Shown: positions 1 through 10,424 of the stretch, one piece after another
Layout: every line of letters begins with the position of its first letter
How positions within the stretch are numbered: position 1 is the first letter of the stretch
Assembly: GCF_001625305.1 (NCBI RefSeq)
Contig: NW_017804209.1
Span: 322,382 to 386,381 of the forward strand
From: Branchiostoma belcheri
Taxonomy: Eukaryota > Chordata > Leptocardii > Amphioxiformes > Branchiostomatidae
Reading direction: 5' to 3'
DNA: 64,000 bases
The notes under the pieces: generated by a model
Seen by the model: only the letters and a program-made list of their open reading frames with translations
Databases searched by the model: none
Told to the model about the DNA's origin: nothing
Position numbers and translations under genes: made by a program

Positions 1-543
1 ACGAGGTGGCTTTATGAGGTGGTTATAGCAACTGACAAGGCTTTATCACACCATATTCACCGAGAATAGGCGGGCCATTAACGCTATTATCATATAGCTT
101 ACACGATAGCCTATCCAAACTGATGCAGTGAAGAGTGACACGATGTACAATTTACCCCTTGCACATGCTGAATAGAACATAGTTCCATCTGGAGTCACCT
201 GAGGTCACTAGGTAGAGTTCACATTCTATGTCTTCTATCTGGGTCACAGGCAGGGAACAGGTGTTCTTATGGGAGTCACCCGAGGTCATCGGAACACAAC
301 TCAAGTTATTTTTGGATTTTTTAGAAGTAGAGCCGTGTTCTATTGGGTCACCTGAGGTCATATGCGGGTGATTATTCATTTTGTTTAATGTATGGATTGG
401 GATGAATAAATACCTGATTTTGACTCTATTTGTGACATTACGGCGACATAAAGAATGTGGAATGGAGCCTTCTGATTGGTCAACGTCACCCGGCTATATG
501 ATAATGTACAATAAAGGTTATTATTATTATTATTGAGGAGTTA
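1..543. other. Intergenic or intronic, gene-poor
   Basis: This lies downstream of the gene A signal exon, so it is probably gene A intron 1. I see no exon with splice sites. It holds three copies of a 13-bp motif, TCACCTGAGGTCA or TCACCCGAGGTCA, at 195-207, 276-288 and 348-360, within a loose 72-81 bp repeat. A short TTA microsatellite lies near 516-533. Confidence 0.5.
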
Positions 544-787
544 ACCTCCTACTCAGACTTGAGGGGCGGCGGCGTTAATTTTTGTTTATCGAGGAGCAAC
601 GCGAATTATGCCGCGCCGAAGGACGATTTGCTGTCGAGGGAGTTTTTGCCGCGGAGAGAAGGATTCGCGCTCCACTCTCCCCGTCAAAAACTCCCTCGGC
701 AGCAAATCGTCCCTCCGCGGCATATTACTCGCGTTACTCACAGAAAAAAAAATAGCGCCGACGCCCAACAAGACTGCGAAGGAGGCT
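544..787. mobile_element. Foldback MITE-like element, copy 1 (family 2)
   Basis: The two halves are long imperfect inverted repeats: ACGATTTGCTGTCGAGGGAG at 623-642 is mirrored by CTCCCTCGGCAGCAAATCGT in the right half, and the outer arms carry GGCGGCGGCGTTAAT against the GGCGTCGGCGC side. There is no coding capacity. A related copy lies at 59056-59270. Both copies sit just downstream of a minus-strand splice donor. Confidence 0.7.
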
Positions 788-819
788 ACGTACTAGATAA
801 GACCGGTAAAAGTGAATAC

Positions 820-877
820 CTTCTTGGGTAGCCACCACTTTGACGACCACAGACAGAACGATTGCCGCCCAAATCAT
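820..877 (-). CDS. Gene A, signal-peptide exon only (TIL-family paralogue, partial)
   Basis: Starting at the ATG at 877-875, the exon encodes MIWAAIVLSVVVKVVATQE, a typical short secretory signal, and ends in phase 1 at a GTATTC donor (819-814). It is a close paralogue of the first exon of gene B (4254-4308), and the similarity runs upstream into the 5' flank to about 1010. No later exons are visible between 1 and 819, so the rest of the gene should lie beyond the left edge. By comparison with gene B it probably encodes a small secreted trypsin-inhibitor-like cysteine-rich protein. It could also be a dead 5' duplicate with no downstream exons. Confidence 0.6.
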
Positions 878-1010
878 CTTCTCACAGTTTTACTCACGTC
901 CGTCTCTTCAAAATTACCAGACAAATACTGCCTTCACCCACCTCTGGTCGTGTCAAAAGATCGTGATCAGGTGTTTACTGTCCGTCTGGTCTCCTAGCAA
1001 CCATCGATTC
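878..1010 (-). promoter_or_regulatory. Gene A 5' flank, duplicated in gene B
   Basis: The sequence upstream of the gene A ATG matches the sequence upstream of the gene B ATG (4309-4440), with shared blocks such as ACACGTCCGTCT-type and CCATCGAT. It probably contains the 5' UTR and core promoter. No clear TATA box is seen. Confidence 0.4.
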
Positions 1011-1330
1011 CAAGTTATTTTTAACGTCTGATGAAGATACTGTACTTCCTGATTTTTCCACGGAACTGTTATGTTCTCTGTTTTCACTCTCACTTCTGTA
1101 CCGTGAACTTATCATTACAGCTAACAAATAATTCCTGGACTTTCTTTTTACTGAACCTGTCGCCACCGTGAATATATTCCGTGAACATGTCTTTCTTGTT
1201 CTCAGACTGTGAACTTTTGCTACCGTGAACATAGAGTGAATTACAGTACTATTGACGGACGCAGAATGTTGACATGTAGCAACCCATGCGCTGTATATGC
1301 ATGACAATGTCTAAAAATAAGACCTAAATT

Positions 1331-1571
1331 TCTTTCACCCCCCCCCTCTCTCTCTCTCTATCTCATCACGAACATACATACACACAAACATACGCGTGCA
1401 CACTCTCTCACACGCGCGCGCGCGCATACGCACACACACACACACACATACATTCACACACACGTACAGATGCACATACGCACACACACACACATACATA
1501 CATTCACACACACGTACGAATGCGCACACACACACACGCACGCACGCACACACACACACACGCACACACAC

Positions 1572-1620
<49 letters not shown>

Positions 1621-1660
1621 CACACACACACACACACGTGCACACAGTACACATATATGT
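1331..1660. repeat. CT and CA/TG microsatellite
   Basis: A short CT run (1337-1360) is followed by about 260 bp of CA-rich dinucleotide repeat with CG and TA interruptions, becoming pure CA near 1575-1637. Open frames here encode only His-Thr or Cys-Val repeats and are not genes. Confidence 0.95.
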
Positions 1661-2463
1661 AGACAGGTGGTCACTATAGACAGGGTTCTTTATGTTTCTG
1701 TAATGGTAAATATTATGCTTCTGTAAAGCCAAAATAATAGTATCCACATTGTCAAGGTGGTCCTTATATGTAACTTACAGGTCCACATATTAGTGCACTG
1801 CAGCCATTCCACAAATAAATGATAAACACCAAAACAACAACAAATGCCACCATCACATTCTGTTTTTTTATTCACCCCATCAACATTTGCAGCCGAACAG
1901 CGACAGCTCACCAGTCGGTCGGCCTAACGTCCAGACAAGGGGTTACCTGTTTTAAATATATAAGGTCAACATTAGGATCAGTTGGCATGTTCATTTAACA
2001 TGTATATGACTCGATATTGAAGCCTTTTTTGAAGCAAATATCCAATACTCCATTGTAAACTCTACCTCAACCAGGCTGGTAGCGGCTGGAAAGAGTAGAA
2101 AAAGACAGATAATACTTCTAGAGTCTAGTACATGTATTTACTGGGCAAATTGCTGTTAATATTTACCCGCGAGGAAAGGCCAGTGTTTGAGGCCATAGCT
2201 AGGGCAAACGAAGTCAGGTAACATTTTACACCAGAGTGGAGTGAGGAATTATGTTAATTATCTTTCGTCAGCTGCTAGGTATATTGTACACAGAAACGTG
2301 CCTATCTAGTTCTACGACTAAATTAGTCAAGGTTAGGATCAGGCACGGTTCTGGATAGTCGCCGACTCTGAGTATTAAAAGAACGAATATTTTCCCTACA
2401 CGCTGTTACTACACGTGGACTCCCCAGAACCATGGCTGAGCAAGGTTATGGATAAAGCACGTA
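1661..2463. other. Intergenic, no gene seen
   Basis: Ordinary AT-rich sequence. The only recognisable item is CAGGCACGGTTCTGGATAGT near 2340, which matches repeats at 8800-8940 and in intron 1 of gene E. Confidence 0.5.
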
Positions 2464-2588
2464 GCCTCTACCAGGCTTCGGGAGGCGGCTGGAAAGAGTG
2501 GAAATCGGCCAAATAGAGAGATAACATGTCAGGGGAGTTAGTCCGCGGTGAGAGAATAGTTTGCCGCCTCCCGAAGCCTGGTAGGGGC
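2464..2588. mobile_element. Foldback MITE, partial copy (family 1, GCCTCTACCAGG termini)
   Basis: The termini are GCCTCTACCAGGCTTCGGGA and the inverse CCCGAAGCCTGGTAGGGGC, flanked by TA on both sides. This fits a Tc1/mariner-type TA target duplication. The copy is shorter than the full 209-bp element beside it. Confidence 0.7.
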
Positions 2589-2643
2589 TAAAAGCACGGT
2601 TCTGGATGCAACAATGGACGCAACAGTGATATATCATACATCT

Positions 2644-2697
2644 ATGCATGCACACCCTCCCGCGCCACTGACCCTGCTCGGGAGGGTGTGCATGCAT
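2644..2697. repeat. Short perfect hairpin
   Basis: TGCATGCACACCCTCCCG is mirrored by CGGGAGGGTGTGCATGCA around a loop of about 17 bp. It sits directly between two family-1 foldback elements. Confidence 0.8.
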
Positions 2698-2699
2698 TA

Positions 2700-2908
2700 G
2701 CCTCTACCAGGCTTGAGGAGGCGGCTGGAAAGAGTAGAAATCGGCCAAAATAGAGAGATAAGCATGCCAAGGGAGTATGGCCGTTGAGAGAACAGCTCGC
2801 CGCCCCACAACTGTTCTCTCAACGGCCATACTCCCTTGGCATGCTTATCTCTCTATTTTGGCCGATTTCTACTCTTTCCAGCCGCCTCCTCAAGCCTGGT
2901 AGAGGCTA
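2700..2908. mobile_element. Foldback MITE, full copy (family 1)
   Basis: The element is almost completely palindromic: GCCTCTACCAGGCTTGAGGA at the left returns inverted at the right, with about 90-bp arms around a short centre near 2805. Flanking TA on both sides suggests a TA target duplication. Its right end supplies the stop codon that follows the last visible TIL exon of gene B when that exon is read through its donor. Confidence 0.85.
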
Positions 2909-4308
2909 TGCATGCATAACAACTTTACCTGCGGGACAGTGTTCCGGGTTGATACAGGCTCCGTTGTGTGACACAAACCCGTCATCACAGACACACGCCG
3001 GCACGCACACAGCAAGGCAGCCGAACAGCTGGTTCACTTCACACGTTTGCGGGCAGGCCGAGCCGCAGTCGGACCAGTGGCTGTTAGCGGGGCATTCTGG
3101 TAAAGGTTAAAAACATAACAAACAAATAAGTAAACAAACAAACAAACAAACAAACAAACATCACACACACACGAGGGTTCTGTGTTCACTTCACACGTCT
3201 GAGGGCAGGCAGAGCCACAGTCAGACCAGTGGCTGTTAGCGGGGCATTCTAGTAAAGGTAAAAAAACACAATAAATAAATAACAAACAAATAAACGAATA
3301 GGCAAACAAAGATACAAACGAAACCTTACCTTTGGAAGAGTTAGTGGTCGTATTTAGAAAGTTCTATTCACAAATAGACAGGCAAAATGCCTCGCAAATC
3401 AAACAAATAAACATACATACAAACTAAACTTAAACTCTGCGTGAGTAGTGGTTATATCGACCACTGTCACAGACACAACATACAGATAGACTACCACACA
3501 ATGAAAAACGAAGGAACCTTTTGCGGGGCAGTCGTCGTGGTGGATACAGGCGCCGTTGTGCTGCACGTAGCCTCTGTCGCACGCGCACCCCGTCACGCAC
3601 ACGGCCGCACAGATCTGGAACGGTTGGGAGTCGCACGTCTGAGGGCAGGCCGAGCCGCAGTACTCCCAGTGGCTGTGGGCACCGCAGTCTGACAGAAACA
3701 AATACATCTATAAAATAAGAGACCCAGCTCAGCTGTGTCTGTCGCTAAATACGCGAGCCTTACCGAAACCTCATTGCACTGCAAGCGCGCAGGCTGTGAG
3801 AACCAACCACTGACCAACGCTTTACATGTAAGACCCTGTGTCTGAGGACAGACCGAGCCGCAGTACTCCCAGTGACTGTGGGCACCGCAGTCTGGGAGAA
3901 ACAAATGCACTTCAAAATTATCGCACAGGATAACTTTAAGCCTAGTGTGCTGTGGATCTGGCACCCAGGCTAAATACACTTAGAAGAGAAGGGGTGACCC
4001 AGCTGTGTCCAAGTACGCTAGCTATAATGAAGGGAGCTTAATTCTGGCACCATTCAAAGAAAATTCATGACTGTTTCAACTGTTAAGAATGCCCGCCGTA
4101 TGTGACCAGCTTTACCGTACAGTCCGTATACTAGTACTCTCGTTACTTGAAAAGAGCACTCCATATTTCTTTCTACTTGAACATTTGTCGCAACACTATT
4201 CCGCATATGCGGTCTTGGTAAGACTACTAAAAGTAAAAAGGGAATTATCTTACCTTGGGTGGACACCACTTTGATGACCACGGAGAGAACGATTGCCGCC
4301 CAAATCAT
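2906..4308 (-). CDS. Gene B: small secreted TIL-domain (trypsin-inhibitor-like) protein
   Basis: Exons seen: 4254-4308 (signal MIWAAIVLSVVIKVVSTQ, phase 1, GTAAGA donor), 3518-3688 (171 nt) and 2929-3096 (168 nt). Both large exons encode a TIL-type cysteine-rich domain with 10 cysteines in the order CG...CGSACPQTC...C..VC...C.C..G......G.CI....CPA. TIL domains are known in protease inhibitors and in von Willebrand/mucin-type proteins, so inhibitor function is inference. Truncated TIL exon copies lie between them (3842-3891 and 3183-3248). The 2929 exon either splices at GTAAAG to an unseen terminal exon or reads through nine residues to a TAG at 2906-2908 at the edge of a MITE. The first exon matches that of gene A, so the two are tandem paralogues. 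Confidence 0.75.
3183..3248 (-). pseudogene. Truncated TIL exon relic
   Basis: It starts at a good acceptor (CTAG, 3251-3249) and encodes ECPANSHWSDCGSACPQTCE, almost identical to the start of the exon at 2929-3096. It then breaks into an unrelated CA-rich and CAAA-rich stretch. The 3' two-thirds of the domain and the donor are missing. Confidence 0.7.
3842..3891 (-). pseudogene. Truncated TIL exon relic
   Basis: It starts at acceptor CCCAG and encodes DCGAHSHWEYCGSVCPQT, matching the start of the intact exon at 3518-3688. Homology then ends with no donor. Flanking intron sequence (GGGACCCAGCTGTGTC-like) is also repeated around both copies, so exon plus intron was duplicated. Confidence 0.7.
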
Positions 4309-5412
4309 CTTCACACAGTTTTACACACGTCCGTCTGTTCAAGTTAAGAGACAAACACTGAGTTCCCCCACGTCTGTCCTTGTGAGAGGGCGGGGCTGTG
4401 GGTTTGGTATCCTAGCGACCATCGATCCGAACCTCTGACGTAAATCCTACGGACACAGGGTGTGTGGTGTTTATTCAACAGACTATTTGTAATTGTTCTT
4501 CTGTACTAAACTAGTTAGATTTTCAATATTAATTTTTGAGCCAAAAAGTTAGTGAGATCAGTATTACATGTGTCCCTTTTTGCTTTATAGATTTCTTTAT
4601 CAAATTGTGGGACTACGGCACACAGATATATCAACTTTGTGTATTTAAATGTTAATTGTACTTTTGTTGTGCGGCGCTGGTAATATAAGTTATAAACTGG
4701 AGTGCAGCGTCACGCTGTCCTTGTTATGTTTTCATGTTTTGATAAATAAAAAAAATGATTGGTTTAAGTTTTAGGTACAGAAAAGTCGCAATGATAATGT
4801 GTAATAATATCAATGATTACAATAATAACAACTATTCAGCTGGGCAGATTTTGATGCTTGTCCCAGACTTCTGAATGGTCTACAAACCCCTTTGAATGGT
4901 CTACAAACCCATTCAGAGGAAAATATATGCATTTGTGCAGAAAAATATTATTTGGGGATATTTCACCCGACCACTTGTATGACTATTATTTGAACAACAA
5001 ACTTACTTTGCGAATAGTCCCCAAATAACTCATGAGAGAGGTCAGGCTAAAACCATCTGGCTGCCGCATTGGACTGTAATGTGCGTCATGTACAATATGG
5101 ATTAACGGTATGCCGTATGTTGACATGATATACCCAGCATATGGCTGCATAAGTTTTAGTCGTACAGTCGTTTGTCTACTTGAAGTAGCAATTTGGAAAA
5201 AAATGGCCCTTCAATATGGTAAAATAGGGTTCCACGCTGCATCACGCAAATATAATTTCTACGACTGTATATCTGTGTTGGATTATCTGACTTGCTCCAG
5301 AGACGACTACCAAAAACGACAAAGTCCGAGTGGTTTGGATACAGCTGAGACTTTATTAAACTCAGAAAGCAAGGGCAGCATCTTATCCACTTTTGATATT
5401 TGTGCATGTCGC
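4309..5412. other. Gene B 5' flank and intergenic spacer
   Basis: 4309-4440 matches the gene A upstream region. The remainder is AT-rich. It includes a short direct repeat, TGAATGGTCTACAAACCC, near 4873-4908, and the 3' UTR of gene C at its right end. An open frame on the plus strand near 5110-5436 resembles no protein I know and overlaps the gene C 3' end. Confidence 0.5.
5352..5357 (-). terminator. AATAAA polyadenylation signal of gene C
   Basis: The minus strand reads AATAAAGTC 56 nt after the TAA stop of gene C. Its distance from the stop is similar to that in genes F and G. Confidence 0.6.
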
Positions 5413-5596
5413 TTAGCCTGTGATGACGCTGGATGACGCCACTGTAGATAAAGGAAAACAAAAAAATACAATATAAATATTCAATAAATTAAACACAAGG
5501 AGAATAAAGAATGGGTTACTACTACTACTACTACTACTGCTACTACTACTACTACTGCTACTACTACTACTACTACTACTACTACTGCTACTACTG

Positions 5597-5634
<38 letters not shown>

Positions 5635-5690
5635 GCTACTGCTACTACTACTACTACTACTTCTACTACTACTACTACTACTACTACTAT

Positions 5691-5727
<37 letters not shown>

Positions 5728-7281
5728 ACATCCTCTCACAAACAAATCTTCAAAATCTTCACAAAGCAGGACTATGCTTGATATCCAATTGAATAAACTG
5801 TAACATAGGGTTTTTTGACCCAAGTTCAACCGTTGTTGTGCTGCACACATGTGCATGAACTAGTGTTCCGTACGTTACCGGGTCCTTACCTGCACACAGG
5901 GCGTACTTGTGCTGCACACCATGTACATGTACTAGTGTTACGTACGTTACCGGGTCCTTACCTGCACACAGGGCGTACTTGTGCTGCACACATGTACATG
6001 TACTAGTGTTCCGTACGTTACCGGGTCCTTACCTGCACACAGGGCGTACTTGTGCTGCACACATGTACATGTACTAGTGTTACGTACGTTACCGGGTCCT
6101 TACCTGCACACAGGGCGTACTTGTCGCTGTAGTGCGCCCCCAGGAGAGCCCAGCTGGTCGAGTCGTAGTCCACTCCCCAGGACGTGTCGTCGCCGTGACC
6201 AACCGTGGCATGTAGAAGAACGCGTCATCAAGCCGCTGGGGGTTAGAGCAGGATGCACATAGAGTCATAAAACATGTATTACTGTTCACTACGGTACATT
6301 CGTGTACATGTACACATGTAAAGCGTCGTCAAGCCACTGGGGGTTAGAGCGGGATGCATATAGAGTCATAAAACATGTATTACTGTTCACTACGGTACAT
6401 TCGTGTACATGTACACATGTAAAGCGCCGTCAAGCCACTGGGGTTAGAACGGGATACATTTAGAGTTATAAAACATGTATTCACTACGGTACAGTCGTGT
6501 ACACATGCAAAGTGTCGTCAGGCCGCGAAGGGTTACTGACTAGTAGCCCACACTAGACAAATATTATTACGCTATTAGACAAATATCAGTAGACTATTAC
6601 TAGGAATGTGTGTGTGTCTGTTTGTGTGTGTGTGTGCGTGTCTGTGTGTGCATGCGTACGTGTGTGTTTTTAAAGACGAAGGAGAATGGCCGTAATTACC
6701 TCGCAGTTGTGTAGGGTTGTGTCTGTGTTTAGTTTGTCTTCTGCCCTTACACTAGAGTAAACAATGACATTCTTAACCCTATCTTTCCCTTCCCATCCCC
6801 CCGACCCCCCGAATCATTAAAAACAAAGGATAAGAGGAAAGTCAGTGACCTGGCAGTTGTGTGGGAACATGGTGAAGCACAGTTTAGCTGACAGAACCAG
6901 CGGCGTGCGGCAGTCCAGGTCGTCGTGGTTGAACGCGATGCAGTCCGAGGTGTACCACTGCGTGCACCGCCCGTGCCCGGTGTAGAAGCACGGGTACCGC
7001 ATCCCCGCGCCTTCAAAAAGGAGGGATTTGGTCAATGGTTTATTGGTCTGTATCAGTGAATCTGCCTGTATCTGTATAGCCGGTATAACCGCCGGCGGCA
7101 GCTGGCTATATTACACCGGTCGACTTGTTACACCTAAACCTTGAACTTCTAACACTAGACATTGTTTAAAGCTATCTAATGACAATGTCCCTACTGTACT
7201 TGGTCAAACATTACCCGCGCAATCGCAGCCTTTATAGCGTTGAATTGATGCAGGGTTTACAATCAACATATATCATGTTTG

Positions 7282-7342
<61 letters not shown>

Positions 7343-9040
7343 CACACACTCGCACACGGACACACACACGGACACACACACGGACACACGCGCATTAATA
7401 AATAATAAAAATAGCAAATAGATAAATAAATAAATACCTTCGCACGTGGCCTTGACGTTGGTGTTAGTCATAGGTCCGACGGCCTTGACCTTATAAAAAC
7501 TCCACCCATCCCATGTGGTCAGGTACACCAACTCACCTGGAGGGAGAGAGTTGTGTCTTAAGAAGCGTGCACAATATGGTTGATCGTAGGATACCGTGCC
7601 CAACAGGTAATAACGTATTGTGACACACTGTTGAAGTATAACATCTAGGGATTCTAACTTTATATATTAGGGACATGAAGTAATACTAACTTACAATGTA
7701 CAATCAGACAACTGTTTGTTACTTTCTGACCCTTATATACACAGTAAGTATCCCCAGACGATAAACAGATACGTGATACACACAAAACACGTGTACACAC
7801 ACACGGTGTACGAAATGTTTAACATGTGTATGTCCCTTTGATATTCTAAATTTACAATCTTTTTCTATCTAGAATTATACTAAAATATTACCTATAACAT
7901 GGTTTGATATTTTTAAAAAAGAGGGCCTGCAAGGGGGGAAGTGATTACGAATTACGCAAAATTTTTGCCGCCGATTACAAATTACGTTAAAGTTTCAGAG
8001 CTGATTACGACTTTACGATTTGCGGCTAATGTACAATTACGAATTACGTTGATTTTTGCGGAGGCTGCCTACGAATTACGAAGTCTAAAACGGCCTGATT
8101 ACGCCTTACGAAAAATTCTATAAGTTGTTCCTTAACGTTTGTATTACTCGCACCATATGTACATATTGGATATTCGTCATATGTACATATTGGATATTCG
8201 TCATATGCACATATAGGATACGATAAAAAGGTGTACAATGTAAGCATGTGATAACGGGGAACGTTGCAAAATCTCTTTATATTGCTGCGATGAGTTGCAA
8301 TCCATTTTTTCGTGAGACTATCTGGAAACCTACCGACCTGGGGATCTGTCTAAAAAGGTGTATAAGATTAGATTAGGTGTATAAGTTTTTGGCTGGTTTC
8401 AGGCGTTTCATCTATATCTAGCGTACTTAACATATGGTAAATGATAGATTACCCTGTTGGACATGTCGACAGGGAATGACAGATACTTCGATATGTCTAT
8501 CCACTTCACATTGCGCTACAGCGTCTCACTCATCTACCGTACTTGCAGGTTTTGCGTCTCTCATAAAAGACATTTCAACACGACAAGTGGACAGTGGTTA
8601 ACGTATTACACCGCCATACCACTGGCGATGAGGGGAAGGGGGCATAACAGTCATGTATTAATCAAAATTTCAGCTTTTGGCCAAAAGGTAGAGTTGACAA
8701 TCGCTACATCACTTTACGAAAACTACGTCTAAATCGTATGAAGAGCCGTGGCTATCTATTTCCATGCCTGAATGGGCTATATATAGCTAGGGTCAGGATC
8801 AGGTACGGTTCTGGATAGTCTCCACGTATCCAAGAGCATAGATATGCCCCAGGCACGGTTCAGTATACATGTACGCTTGGACTATCCAAATCCGTGCCCA
8901 AGCATGTTTCTGGATAATAAAAGACGGTTTTGGATACAAAAGTCAACATCTTGAAACAATCGTTGTTTAAGAAACTCACCTTGGCAGGCAATCAGAAAAG
9001 ACTGCAGAAGAAGAATCCCCAGGACCGCCGGTAGACCCAT
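5413..9040 (-). CDS. Gene C: secreted solo GPM-domain protein, frameshifted in this assembly
   Basis: Exons: 8980-9040 (MGLPAVLGILLLQSFLIACQ, a signal peptide), 7438-7536 (YLTTWDGWSFYKVKAVGPM, NTNVKATCE), 6850-7010 (GMRYPCFYTGHGRC through LCFTMFPHNCQ), 6104-6235 (RLDDAFFYMPR, then VGHGDDTSWGVDY in another frame, ending YALCA) and 5413-5441 (VASSSVITG, stop). All junctions have GT/AG and match in phase. Lengths sum to 482 nt, one short of 161 codons. Exon 4 is 132 nt where a 133-nt exon is needed, with the slip just after MPR. The domain is the one that opens genes D-G, but here it is cut by two extra introns and followed by no EGF or lectin. It is either a young pseudogene or a one-base assembly error. 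Confidence 0.7.
5511..5727. repeat. TAC/TGC trinucleotide microsatellite
   Basis: About 217 bp of TAC repeats with TGC interruptions, ending in pure TGC (5699-5727). It lies in the last intron of gene C. The apparent poly-Tyr and poly-Ser frames are artefacts. Confidence 0.95.
5830..6120. repeat. 71-72 bp minisatellite carrying copies of the gene C exon 4 donor
   Basis: Four units plus a partial one. Each includes the end of exon 4 (TACGCCCTGTGTGCAG on the minus strand) and its GTAAGGACC donor. Donor copies fall at 6103 (the one joined to the exon), 6032, 5961 and 5889. Confidence 0.85.
6225..6535. repeat. About 101-bp minisatellite carrying copies of the gene C exon 4 acceptor
   Basis: Units repeat the CCCCCAG acceptor plus the first bases of exon 4. 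Acceptor AG lies at 6237-6236 (true exon), 6338-6337 and 6439-6438, and a decayed copy near 6525 has lost the AG. Confidence 0.85.
7285..7396. repeat. CA microsatellite
   Basis: CA dinucleotide run with GGACACACA interruptions, in the intron between gene C exons 2 and 3. Confidence 0.95.
7937..8220. repeat. Imperfect GATTACGAATTACG repeats and a CATATGTACATATTGGATATTCGT triplet
   Basis: 7945-8110 repeats variants of GATTACGAATTACG about eight times. 8152-8218 holds three copies of a 24-27 bp unit. Both lie in intron 1 of gene C. Confidence 0.7.
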
Positions 9041-9958
9041 GGTGTTATACGGCAGCCGCTACAACAGTTGTCTGGGTACAAATAGGCCCGTTTCCGCCCA
9101 GACCTAGTCTCTTGGCGCTAGGACTCAAGGTTACAGGTGGGTAACTTCTCACAGCAGCAATAACCTACAAATACTACAGCGTTTAATTACTAATAGAGAA
9201 ATTGTAGACCTAGTAAAATAATAAAAAGAACCATTTTTGTCGTTTTATTTTAGTTTTCCGTATTTTGTTCTTGATGAAAACTTACGATTGAATATTGAAA
9301 GATGCAATAATAATAAGATATAATACTGCAATACTTAATAGTAATATTGTACAGGCCTTCTAGATTGGAATGGTCCATTATTTTGAGACGGGGGGAAAAG
9401 GTCGGCTATATCTATAATAAAGTAATTAAAAAACATGATTCCGGGCTATTTGCTCTAAATATATGCAATGAAAGTTAACATCGACATGGAGGCATACATT
9501 GTAGATTGGCTAATAACAAATAAATATATGATCCAAAACATTAACTAAAGTGAGTGCGTATTATTCACTAACCCAACGTTCTATCGGTCACAGGGTTAGG
9601 TAGCATGGAGGTTAACCTTTAGCACACTGAAGTAGCTGGTTGGCTGCCGATTCTCTATTGGTTACAGGGTTAGGCAGCAGGGAGAAGGTTAACCTTTAGC
9701 ACACTGAAGTAGCCGTTTGACTTCCAAATCCACAATTCTCTACTGGTTACAGGGTTAGGCAGCAGGGAGAAGATTGAAATGGATGAAGCAAACAAAAAAA
9801 ATATATTATTGAGTCTTGCAATTGCATGTAATATCGATAATTATGCGCTGTTTGTTTCTCAAAAGATATCTCTGAAGTCAGGTTCCGAATCGGCTGCCTT
9901 GTTCACTGTGACGTCACCGGTCGCCTTTAAACCCTGTTATCTGGTGGAGTGAGTAAGT

Positions 9959-10156
9959 AGCCTCCATCAGGCTTCGGGAGGCGGCTGGCAGGAGTAGAAA
10001 TTTGTCAAATAGAGAGATAGCATGCCAGGGGAGCTGGTCCGCTAGTTCGCGTGCAGCAAACTGTACTCTCTAGCGGACCAACTCCCCCGGCATGCTATCT
10101 CTCTATTTGACCGATTTCTACTCTTTTCAGCCGCCTCCCGAAGCCTGGTAGAGGGT
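9959..10156. mobile_element. Foldback MITE (family 1)
   Basis: The arms are GCCTCCATCAGGCTTCGGGA at the left and the inverse CCCGAAGCCTGGTAGAGG at the right, with long internal complementarity around TCTCTCTATTTGAC. TA flanks both ends. Confidence 0.8.
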
Positions 10157-10424
10157 AGTGAATCTAGTGAATAAGTACTGATCTGTGCTGGAAGTAGTTT
10201 TATCTTCTTTTATTTTTTAATTCTTCGATGTTCAATACCGTCACTGCTTTGTGCATGTGGTGTTCATTGAATAATATTGACTATGTTTGTTTGTTGCTGA
10301 TACGAAAATTTGACTTTTGGTGTCATAAGATCTTTAATAACGTAATCATGTGTCCAGATATAAAGTGGCAATAGCATTCACGTAACACAATATATTTACC
10401 CTCATAGCTTGGCCTTTCATTCAA

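Noticed and set aside
1396-1747. Long His-Thr and Cys-Val open frames
   Set aside because: They are translations of the CA microsatellite; the same happens at 7179-7603 and 34653-35190.
5413-5856. Poly-Ser and poly-Tyr frames
   Set aside because: They translate the TAC/TGC repeat; only the first nine codons at the right-hand edge of the AG acceptor at 5442 are taken as gene C exon.
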